Assembly (NCBI GenBank): GCA_032622095.1
Contig: CP136065.1
Location: 61,489,094-61,553,093, forward strand
Length of the DNA stretch: 64,000 bases
Direction of reading: 5' to 3'
Source: Siphonodentalium dalli
Lineage: Eukaryota; Mollusca; Scaphopoda; Gadilida; Siphonodentaliidae
Part shown: piece after piece, positions 13,301-25,916 of the stretch
Layout: every line of letters starts with the position of its first letter
Numbering within the stretch: position 1 is the first letter of the stretch
The notes under the pieces: model-generated
Told to the model about the DNA's origin: nothing
Databases searched by the model: none
Seen by the model: the letters and a program-made list of their open reading frames with translations, nothing else
Position numbers and translations under genes: made by a program

Positions 13301-16300
13301 GACTTGCTCCAATGATGCTAAACATCTCTGTCAAGTCTTGTAAAGAATTTATCAGAAAAAAACTAAAGCCATCCAGTGTTTGTTTCTCAGGCACCGATGC
13401 ATTGATTTTTTTGGTCTGCATTGATCATTTTTATTGCGGATGCAAACAATTGCATTGAGGACTTTCAAAGAAAACCAATGAAATTTGGTTTTCAAATGCC
13501 AGAAAAACACTCGAGAAACCTATAAAGTAGATTGTACAGTAAAAGATGTGTAATTTAATAACTTGTGAATAACAAGATATGAGACAATCCTGTGCCGGTG
13601 CATTCTCTTATATATGTGAGGGGGCAGGGTTTTCGCCAAATTTCACGAAGCGCCAGTCATGGAAGGGTTAAATAAACCTAACCCCTACATCTTCTGCACT
13701 GCAGCTCTTCAGTAAAACTTACCTTTTGAATGAACTTAACGAAACCCTTCCTGAATGGCAGTCGACATCTTATGAACCAAATGGCGATCGCATGATGAGC
13801 AAGAGAAACAGTGTAATGGCTGAATCTAAAATGAGTCAAAGATTGATAGACTACTACAAGCCTGGATAATAGTGAGTCCGTCATTTGCAGAATGAGGTCC
13901 CCAGAGGGTGAATTTAGTGATGCTCTCCTGCACAGCAGGCTGGCATCACAAAATTCACCCTCTGGGGACCTCATTCTGCTTAGCCCTCATCTTCTGTGAA
14001 GTATCTATAGTCTCAAATTAACATTGTTTTTAGTCACTTTTTCCTTTCTGGGAAGTTTCTATATCACCTAATTTGCAGTTAAGATAAAATGCATAATCGA
14101 GGTGACTAACGTCAACTGGGGAACTTCATTCTGATCCTAGGTCCCCCCATAGCAGTCGAGGCCTAAGCAGAATGAGGTTTCCAGAGGGTGAATTTGATGA
14201 CACTAGCCCTCACTTGTCTTTTAGCCATGCAAAGTAAATTTCCCATTTTTAGAGCCGAAACCCTGCTAGTGCAACCTTTATATCCCCATTCAATCTGTTC
14301 AATTCATTTAAATGTACTCAATCCGATCAGAAGCTCCTAATTTACTATTTATTTGGCTTCGGGGGTAAAATATCTTTGATTCGAGTCGAGGAACCCACCT
14401 ATCAAAGCTCAGAGTTATTAGATATTGATTTTTGAAGTTTGTTATTTTCACTTTATTAGTTTCACTTCCGCATTGAGTTTTTTTGTTTTTCACTTCCATG
14501 TTTACTGCTCCAAATCATGCATTCTGATGATCAAATACAGGCTTTTATAGAGAATGAAGTGGCAACAAATTCCAAAAATAACCACAAATGTTTTATTCCC
14601 AAAATTTGAATAAACATACAGATGTATAATAAAAATGTCATTATAAAATGTTGTGTACAGTAAGTTTTGTTCTTGTTCTCGTCCAAGTTGTGGTGAAAAG
14701 TTATATTGGACTCGACACTGCATGGTGTCTCGTCCAATATGACTTTTCACCACAAATTGGACTTGTACAAAAAAAACACATACTGTACACAACATTGTAT
14801 AATAACTTTATAATATAAACAACATGGAATCTATGAAATAACTTTTTAAGGACATCTGTTTGGGAAATAATGTCCACAGGTAACTGAAATTAGCAGACGT
14901 GATTGTGGAATGCTTTGTTGGCCTGTGCCCCAGAAATAAAAAATCTTTATCTTAAATCAATTGCAAGAATTACATCCAACTTTTTCATAAAAATGGGGCA
15001 GGAGGACAAATTTAATTTTTTATATTTTATTCTTCCTAACATAAATGATCATGGACAGTTCTAGATATTGAAGCAGTATTCTATCTTATTTAGATTTAGA
15101 TTGTCCAATTTGATCAAAATTGACTGATTATTGGGTCATTGAACTGTGATTTGACAGTTAAGAAATGAGAAAACAGTTTACATAAAAGATATCCAATAAA
15201 AAAAAAAATTCACGAGGCGACTAAAAATAGGGTCATGATTTATATTGGCCTTAAATATAAAGCTGTGCGCGTGAGTTCTTTTCAATTTTATTTAGCATGA
15301 GAAATGGGAAATTGTCTAATAATATGGCAATTCATTCATATATCATATGAGCATGTAAGCTTAATAAGAACACCTATTTCGGTTTAATAACTATCTTGTC
15401 TCATTAGTGGTTACAAGAAAATACAGTATTTCTTTGTAGCAACTCATGAGATAATATGGGTATTCAACAAATCCTCTATATATTGTAATCTAGTTATCTA
15501 ATAGGTTTCTTACTGCAATTATAACTCACAGCATAAAAAATTCCTTTCCTCCTGAAAAATAGCAAGATAACCCCAGCTAACCCAGAATAGTGTCATCCCA
15601 GCTAACCCAGAAAAAAGTGTCATCCCAGCTAACCCAGAAAAGAGTGTCATCCCAGCTAACCCAGAAAAGAGTGTCATCCCAGCTAACTCAGAATATTGTC
15701 ATCCCAGCCAACCCAGAAAGAGATGCTATCTTTGAGCACCAAACATCTATTAACTTTTATAAACTCAATACTCATTGGTGAGTAGTTGTCCCTTAGGATA
15801 TATAGTCATTGAACTTATACTCTGAACATTTCCCTCCAATAAATAGGAATCCTTCTGCACTTGTAGTATCTGTTGTCTGCTTATTTTTCCTGAAATCTCC
15901 TCCAGATGAATAATATACCATTCCAATGCATACTTTTATAGATGAGTGGGAGAATCCATTTAGTATAGAATGGGTAAACTCTCATGTGGTTCAACTATGA
16001 TAACTCACTTGAATGGATCCGATTGGTGTATGGTACAGCTATGGCAAACACACTCATATATTCATCCTCTAGGGACCTCATTCACTATGATAACTCACTT
16101 GAATGGATTGGTGTATGGTAAAGCTATGGCAAACACACTCATATATTCATCTTCTATGAAAGTGGCATACATCTTTGGATGACGAACAATACCTAGAAGA
16201 GAAGAAAACAAATTAAAACTGAAAAAAAAAATAAACATTCAAAAATTTATATCAATTTTTATTATTATCCATTGATTCAAAATACTCATGTTTTCATCTA

Positions 16301-19300
16301 TTTTTAAAGTTCCTACTTCTCTGTTTTATTTAGATTCAAATAGCTTGTAACTCATTTTAACATTGAACTCAATACAGGCATCACTCACAAACATTGGATA
16401 CTTGATAAAAAATTAACAGCAAACATAGAAATTAAAATAATTTTAGACATAATTGTGTACAGTGAAACCTGTCTTGAGACCTTTTGTCCAATCAAAGTGG
16501 TCTTTCATGACATGTGGTCTCCCATTGAAGGTTAGGAATGGGGTCGTGCACAGTATAATATAATTTCCGTCCTCTCCATAAAGAGTATCAAATGAGTTAC
16601 ACATATAACATTGATGGATATGGTCTCCATTTTAATTTTGTTCTCAAATTCAGAACACAGCAACATCTCGGGATAACTCTTGTGAAGAGAATAACTCCTT
16701 AGGTATTCCAAACAGTCAATTGCATTTGTGTATGTATGCACCTGTGGTGTCTCTGGCTCAGTGTCAACATCTTCAGGTTCACTGTCACTATCACACGGCT
16801 TGTCACCCGACACAGACCGACCACTATTTTACCAACAGAAAGTTCAACTGCAATTTTGCGAGCACTTTCACCTTTTTCGGATTTTTTTTATCACATTCAC
16901 TCTCTGCTCAAGTGTAAGAACTACATGTACATTTTTTTTTAGGTGTCGTATAGATAGCAAAACGATCCATGACTGACAATGTATTTGCCAATGATGGCCA
17001 TATGATATATATACACCATGCACATATTTGAGTGTCACCAATTATTAATCCCCAGTAAAAACAAACTGCCATATATTAAATTATTTTATTTAGTTTTGAA
17101 TAGAATGGATTCGGAAGTCGCGCCAAGGCAAGCTGGTAAAGTCAACTCCGTAATTTCATAGCGTGTAATAAACCCCCACAGCTTAGTATAAGCCGTCATT
17201 GGGGCCTTGATTGAGACGCCTACTCTGGTAGACAATAGAACACACCCGACATAGCGAGAATCTCGCTGACGAGAATTTCGCACGTGACTCAGCGAGACTT
17301 GGTTATTATTTACTTCCTGGTTACATGCGACATTTTTCTGAAATAAATTTGTTTCATTACCTGTCTTTCCCCACAAAATCATGAGATAATATGGAGGTTG
17401 CGGGAGTGTGGTGTTTAAGGGCTCAAATCGGGAGACTGGTTGGTCGTTAGTAACAGGTTAAATTTGCTTGTTGGGATGCAAATAGCCGGTCGCGGTCGTG
17501 TTTGACAGGTGGTCGCCCACGGGAGGTATTTAATAAAGGAAATCAGTCGGTGAATGGGTTTTGCGGTCGTCGAAGACGGGTGGCCGCTCCATGGAGAGGT
17601 CGCACAAGTCAGGTTTCACTGTATTTCAAACTCACTACATGTTGATCTGTGAAGTGATAGTCATTTAAATTCATAGTTATTACAGGGACGTTGCTAAAGG
17701 GTCATTGTCTGGGGGTGTGTCTAACATCGAATTGCAAACTGCACCGTCAGATAATCTAAGACTGCTTTTATAACTGAGTGGGAGAACCCACTTAGTATAC
17801 TAAGAATTAGAGATGTATTCAGCGTAACTCCAGTTACAACAACAACAAAAAATCTAATTTAATTTCTCTTTGCGCTTTGTTCTGTGAAAAAAATGTTGAA
17901 AACCAAATTAGACCAATAAATACTGAAGAATATAATTTTGTTTATATTCAAAAATGAAAAAAACAGAGATGCACAGCATATCTAGCAGTGGATCATTTAT
18001 TCCACCGGGTTGCATTTGGAAGAGTAAACTCGTGATAACTATAAATATATCTGACAGTACAGAACAGCCCATATATCTGATCAAGTCAGTACAAGCGGAG
18101 CGATATGGAAATCTGTCACTCAATTTGCTAGCTTCTATTCCTCACGTTTCACCAATTGTCAACTAACTGAGATAATGCCTTTGTTTATCCTAAAGCGACG
18201 AGTATATGCAAAACCGTTGAACAAGGCACGTCGATATTGAGTGCAAAACGTAATTGACATGGAGACGACAAAACAACTTGTCAATGCATTTGTAACAAGC
18301 CACATCGATTATTGTAATGCCCTGCTCATTGGTTGCAACAAGTCTTTGTTGCACAAGCTCCAGGTCATTCAAAATTGTGCGGCTAGGCTTGTCACAAAAA
18401 CCAAAATATTTGACCATATAACTCCTATACTGTATAAACTGCATTGGCTTCCGATCGAGGAAAGAGTTCATTTCAAAACAATATTAATCGTATACAAGTG
18501 CCTAAATGGCTTGGCACCATCTTACCTATCCGATATCATTGCACGTTATCAACCACCTAGACCACTTAGGTCTTCAAAGTCGAACTTGTTGATACATACT
18601 CCTGGTAATCTAAAAACATGCGGCGACCGCACATTTTCCGTGGCCAGTCCCAGGCTCTGGAATTTATTGCCAGACAGTGTTCGCGCTGTCGGTAGCCAAA
18701 TTAGCCAATGGCTAATCTTTTTCGAATTTGGCTAATAAAAAATTCATTTGGCTAAACTTTTTTTGAACCCAAATGGAGACTGAAAGCATGGAGCCAGAAA
18801 GCTAATTAATAAAAGCGCTCAATAGATCGACATTCAAGACGAAGTTAGGTGACGAAAGTATTTCATTATTTTCGTACTTATGAAATATCGTACAAAGGGA
18901 AACCCGATCGACAACTCTATCAACCAAGCGACCACAAAGTGATGTGTAATCATCTTTAGTTTTCACAAGACGGACATTCAAAGACGCATGGACATTAAAC
19001 CGACCCTGGTTGAATTATGACAATGTGAAGAAAGCAATGTTTTGTAAAGTGCATTGACGCCGGTATATAAGCAATTTGTTCGCAACAGGCTGTTTTAATC
19101 TGGAGAAAGATTACGTCACTCTGCACGAAGCAGCAAAAGGTCATTATTAATTTTTACATTTAATCCCCTAATCACCCATTCAGCCCATTGTCTGTCTGGT
19201 CACTCACGGCGCGCCTGCACAATGCATGTTTATGATGACATTGTATTTAAGACGGTCGATGTTTATGAGTACCAAGTGTAAGACAAAAGCTTAATCAGCC

Positions 19301-22300
19301 AAATGTGAATCACGACAGATATTTTGTTGCTATTTGTCGTCAATACCGATACACTCAAAATAATATGCATGCTTTTATGACAGATTGTAATTTGATAATG
19401 GCGTAACAATATTAAGTTATTAGTTTCCAGATGTCACTTAGATATTTTCGCAAGGATAAATATTTAATGATTTAAAAAAAGATATTGATATAAAACAAAA
19501 AAATAATGACATTAAGAAGGACAATCCCGGGTTACCCCCCCCCCCCCCCCCCCCAAATCACTCTTTCACATAAAGATTAATAAATTTTTAATAAATGATA
19601 TATATAAAAATACTTCTATTTCATAAAAATTATTTAAATTATTGTGTATTTTACCTGTGTCTGTTAGATTTTACTTTTAGTCATTAATTGTGAATCGACC
19701 AGAAAACGATGGTTTAATTTGGCCAAAGTTTTTTTTAATTTGGCCAAAAAACATTTGGCTAAAGTTTTTTTCATTTGGCTAATAAAATATTCATTTGGCT
19801 AAACTTTTGGCTAAAGTTTTTTTTGGTCCAGCGCGAACACTGTTGCCAGACCACCTTAAAGCTCCGCAACCCATCGATCAATTTAAATCAGCTATAAAGT
19901 GTCACTTGTTCAAAAGGGCATTCGGTCACATACAGTGTCAATAATTCAACCTCAGATGCCAATTCGTCACTACAGCTCTATGTATTATGTTTGCATGTTA
20001 ACATGCTATTTGTATGATAGAGAAATGTACAAGAGAAATTTATCCCATGTCAAATTATGTCGCCCCTTTTTCATAGCATTTTATTTTGAACTCATTGATT
20101 TTATGTGTGGATTTAGAATACTTACTGGACAGGAAAGCTAGCACTGGAATGGCCATTGAGTTGGTGGCGGATATCTTTGACAGCTGTAACAATACGGACG
20201 GCAGTAATCGCATCATCGTGTCCTTCATCTCCAGTGTGCAGAGTCTCAGGGCATTCACACATGTCTTAGCACACTTAGAAACCAGGCCGAATTCCAGACA
20301 TTTTATTAGTTCTCGCTGGAATAAACAAAATATCTTAAATCAATTACATAGATAAGCACACTTGCCATTGTATAGGCCTCAGCTGCTAAGGGAGAACTAG
20401 GTTCAGATTTATGTTCCCCAGTTGAAGTTGATGATGTCACCCATTAGTCACCTCGATTATGCATTTTATCTTCTGCAAATTAGGAGATATAGAAAGTGAA
20501 CAGAAAGAAAAAATTAACTAAAAAGAATGTTAATTTGAGACTATAGATACTTCCCAGAATGAGGTCCCCAGAATTTTGTGATGCTAGCCCGCTGTGCAGG
20601 GTAGTGTCATTATATTCACCATCAGGAGACCTCGATCGGCAGTTGCTCGCTGTGTATGAATAATAATGAATTAAGTCTCACTTGCTTACTTATGAAAACA
20701 ATGAGGATTAGCTGCTAGAACAGTGTACTTTCTTAATCAAGTGACAATTGATACATTATTGATTTGTGGGTTCACAATAAAACAACGTAGGAGATGAATC
20801 AGTGCCAATATATGTTGATATACGTTGGTGGCTAGTCCTATTTCAGTTTTTGCAGTTCCATTTCCATTATCAGTTTTGTCCAACTCACATTGTATCAGTT
20901 ATTTTTGTGTGAGTTTTGGTTTTTAAATTTTCTCGCTAATCCCATGTTTTGGGTTTTCAATTCGGCCAAAATTTCTTAAATTTGGCCAAAACAATTCTGG
21001 GATGACCAAAAGAATTAGCGTAAACCCCGCAAGAAGCTGGTGAGAGTGTTTTATAGTTTTACCTGTCTCGGCCTGTCTAGATTATTGTGGTATGCAACCA
21101 TGGACGTGAGGACGGGAAAGACATACACATGGAAATCAGACCTCATAAACCTGGCGGGAGTGTTTTGTAGTCTCTCAGGTAATCCTAGTGATTTGTCGTT
21201 TATCTGAAAAGAAAAAACAACAGCTAAGGCCAAATAAAAAATAATGACCAGTTTTATATAGCGATTAACCAATTACTTGCTCTAACACGCTTTTAAACAT
21301 TACAATATTACCCCAGTCATTTGTACAAGCCAACCAATGAACCGGCTGCAGCCATTGCAGGCGCTGCTCTTGTTTGATCAGAACATGCTGATACTCATCA
21401 GAATGACAAGCTGACTGGTACTCCTTTAGCGCATGAGTGATGCGAAGCCGACACAGTACGAGCGAACTTGCTCAAGGGTCACAACTTGGCACGGGATTTA
21501 AAACAGCAAGCAATCCGACAATTGCATGTCGCTCAAAAAGGCCAAGCCACTGCTGTGTGAAGACTCACAATAGACCAGCGACTCGCTGTGAACCCATATC
21601 GTTGTGTTAACAGTGAATACAAGTCTGGCAAGCTAACCACTGGACCATGCAGCTCCACGTGAAAATATGATTTGAGTCTCATACACCGCCGCATTGAAAT
21701 AAATGGCCCGCATTGGACGTTTTATTTCAATTTTTGATATTATAACCAAAAAAAAGGATAAAAAAAAAATTATAAGTTTAGAAAGAGTTAAAGATGTATT
21801 CAGCGTTCCTGAGCTCCAGTTACAACAGCAACACAAAAAAATCTAATTTAATTTCTCTTTGCACTTTGTTCTGTTGAAAAAAATGTTAAAAACCAAATTA
21901 GACCCATAAATACTGAAGAATATCATTTTGTTATTCAAAAATAATTTTTGCTGTGCCCCCAAAACATCGAAATGATATGAAATAAATGCATAGAAAATTC
22001 AATATCAAATAAAGTAGTGTCTTTCATGCAGAGCTTCTCATTTTAAACATGTTATTTAAAACATGAGCCTCTAAACAAAAAGTTAAACTGATTTCGTAAA
22101 CAAAAAAAGAATAAAAAATAAGAATATTTTGGTATGTTTTTACCAACATGTCCAGATTGAAGATTGAAGATTGACTATCATATATACATATAGTGAGATA
22201 GAACATTAAGTAGGTGACTACATTGAAGAAAATTATTAGCTGAACATCATAGTCTGATGTACTAATTGTAACTCCAGAACAATTGAAAGGCACTGGAGAA

Positions 22301-25300
22301 AATGTAGGATCACATGTTATAATTGATAGGTGTAAATTTATAAACAACAATAACAATTGTGAATAGTCAGGGGCACTAGAGCATTATTGGTAATCCCTAT
22401 GTCAGATTAAATGAGTGTCTATGCAAAACAAGATTCCCTCTACATTTTCTGACTATTACTAGACAAGGGAAGCTATCATAAACCATGCTTACGGATGAGC
22501 ACAAAAACATAAAAAATAAAGTCCTCTATCCCTCATTGATTCGGAAAGACAATTGTCTGAGGCCCAAACAATTAAATTTTTTTGGCCTAAGCAACCTGTG
22601 AATAGAACACCATTTTATTATCCACTTTATATAACAAGAGCATTGCTAGGGTGTGGAAATAATAATGAGTAATCCATATGCCAAATTTTAAAACAAACAT
22701 AACTATAACCAAACCTATCACTCGGAAACCAAAATAATCGTCAAATTATAAGTCAACAAGAACCATAACTCTGGTTAGATAGGCGGACGGTACTCGAATT
22801 CAAACTTAACCTGTATTTTCACATGAGTAATCACGAGTAAGTCGGCAAGAACCATTACTCCGGCAAAAACAGGCAGACGGACCCCAAATTTGAACTTGAC
22901 CTGTATATTCATGTGGCTAATCTACATACAAAATTTGAAAACAGACAACTAAAACTAAAGTTATCATCCAAAAACCAAAATAATCAGCAAATTCTAAGTC
23001 GACAATGACCATAACTACGGCAAAAATGGGTAGGCGGAACCCAAATTCGAACATGACCTCTATTTTGTGCTAATAAACCCACATACCCACAAATTTCAAG
23101 CCATTCAGTTCAGACTAAATAAAGTTATCATCCGGAAATGAAAAAAGTGAAAGGATGGACAGATGCCCCGACAGACGGATGGACAAACCAATAACATAAT
23201 TAGTGTTGAAACGATTAGTGAATTTCAGAGTCGAGACCCAAAAGTCGCGTTGCGTCGACTAGTCGGTACCCGATATCAAAACTTTCAAACATAACATGGT
23301 ACGGAAAATTCATCGTACATGGCGTACACTGATGACTGATGCAATGAGGGTCTATTGCGTAGCGCATTTCCCTGCACAGACACCAATTTATTTGGGAAAT
23401 AATACTGTAAACATCTTGATATTTATCCAACACACTGAATGTAATTATATAATTAGACATGTGGTGGATAATGATTAGAAACTCGATCATTTATACAGGT
23501 TTTAAATTTAGGCCTAATATCAGCGTTCGAGATTTCGTTTAGTCACGTGATCACCAAGAAATAAGTGCCGAGCGGTGTCACTATAAAATGTTAATGTTCC
23601 GACTAAATACGCCCTATAGAATAGGCTATGTTGTAGAATACGATAGCCAGTAAACTGTTCTTAATGTCAGTATCATTTATATATGGTAGCAACAATGACG
23701 TCACCTTAAGCGACCTTCAATTGATCAATTGAAATATACACAGTGTCTAGATCAAAGCGGTCTCCGACAAACGATAAAGCCGCGTCAATCATTGCCATCA
23801 TGTCTTTGACCTCAAACGACGAGTGAGACATTGTGATGTCAATTTCATTCTTTCAATTAATAGTCGGGTCACCGTGTGTGTCTATACTAGTAACACTGTC
23901 AATTCCAGGTGCCACCAAACGTTATACTTACCGTAACTTACGCGCAGTTAACACCGTTTATGTCAGAATCGATCTTGAAAACGTTATACATGGAACTAAT
24001 ACACTATGTTCCGACTAGTCGACGGCAAAATTCAGAGTCGACGTTCTGACATTTCAGCGTCGTCTACGACTAGTCGATTAATCGTTTCAACCCTAAACAT
24101 AATATGTTCATTTTTTTTCAAAACGGGCGTATAAAAAGCAGACACCAAGGTAAAAATTAGTGCGAATTGATGACTTAAAAAAAAAAAAAAACACAGATTC
24201 TTATTTGCATGTTTCCATGAATTTCATCTTAGCAGAAGCTGCACAAAACATAAACACATGTTAATATCAGATAGAAGGGTTACATCCCACTTGTCTGAAA
24301 TTGCACTAACTTTCTGTGAGGTGATCACTAGAGGTGAGACGATAAACAAAGGTTATATAGAATTACAGTAAGGCCCTAATTAATCGACTCCTTAACCACA
24401 GCAGAATTATGGGTAACTTTTCAGGATTTAGTCGGAAATATGGCTTGTTGCCATTCATCGGAAAGCTCTCCCCGAGACTTACCATAGAACACAACCTTTG
24501 GCACAGCGAGTCGATGAGTCCCTTCTCTGTCGACAGGACTAAGGACTTATTTTGCAACAACAGTGGCAGCTGGTCCAGTACATTATGTAAAATGTTCCAA
24601 TCATACTCCTGAAAAGATTAGCGCCCATAAGAATCAGTACAAAACACCATCGGTTTACATGAACGTTTCCAAGGTTTATCAAACATAACTGCAGCCTTCA
24701 CTGCATAAAAACTGCCTACGTCATTTCAAGCCGATCATGTGCACGCGCTCGCTGTGTGTTGTTATTGGGAGACTGTGTTGGAATTTGAACAATATGTTAC
24801 TTCCAATTGTTTATGTAGTTTTGAAAAGTGGTTCATGTTATTAATGTACTATTAAAATGTACTGGTATATGATTATAAGCAGGGTTTCCGCTACTATGGT
24901 AGGCCGGCCGTCCAGCAGCCTCATTCCCCTCCCAAACCTTGTCTTAATATTGACCACAAAATAGCCACAGACCTAGCTCAGCCCCATTTTTACACATGAC
25001 AAGTGATCACCGACACTGATGATTACAGATTGCAAGGAATCCTGCACTTGTGCCTGCATAAGACATAATCAGTAGCGCGGACCACATGCACAGTTCTCTA
25101 CACTATCCTGGGTAACGCTTTGTCGGCAAATGTTTAGTAGTAATAATCCTCTCGCATTTTTAATTAAAAATAAAACAATTAAAATATTAATAGTTATTAT
25201 CAGTGTATTTATTCCCTATCCAATTAATACAATATTATCTATTATACGAATCCAGCATGAGGTTATATATCTCCGTCTGAGGAATGGCTTTTGATTCTAC

Positions 25301-25883
25301 ACCAACTTGTTTTGATTGGTACTGTGAACAAAATACAAAGAAAGCATGCAGAACATGTGTATAGCATGTGACATCAGCTCTGCTCATGACGTAACACTTA
25401 TTACTGATAGAGTACACTTGACACTAAGTGACAATGTGTCTGTTGCCAACCATGGTAGTTGCTTTGATGTCAGCTTTCAATATTGCTATTACTGTTATAA
25501 AAGTCAGTGTATCTACTGTATGTTGTGGTGCTTACATGCTTTTAGTTCACTAACTTGAAATTGAAGAAAGATGATCTGTTTTAATTTGGTTTCTATAGGG
25601 AGCTTCACTGCTTGTTGTCTCAAGTGCAAGGAATTTGCTACTTTTCAGTGATATACATCCCAATTTTCTCCCGACAGGGCGCCGGGTATGTGCTTCCCAA
25701 AATACAGCCACATTCCCCCATCCCCAAGTGGAAACCCTGTTATAAGTAATGACTGGAAGATCGATTGAGGTCATTGGTTTTGACGGGCAGAATAATTAAC
25801 CCTTTGAGTGCCAGGGGCCAATCTCATCGGCCCTAAACCTACAAAATAAGTCTGTTAAAGAATATAAGAATAAATTATTAAAA

Positions 25884-25916
<33 letters not shown>

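Noticed and set aside
13678-13974. 98-codon frame including [17 protein letters not shown]
   Set aside because: Only 13723-13825 is exon q; the rest is FB1 repeat before the acceptor and intron after the donor.
15570-15725. CRISPR-like 27-bp repeats
   Set aside because: Copies are directly adjacent with no spacers: an ordinary minisatellite.
24363-24560. 65-codon frame extending TSC2 exon m leftward
   Set aside because: The extension crosses a consensus donor (ATG|GTAAGT) into a known repeat; homology stops at the donor.
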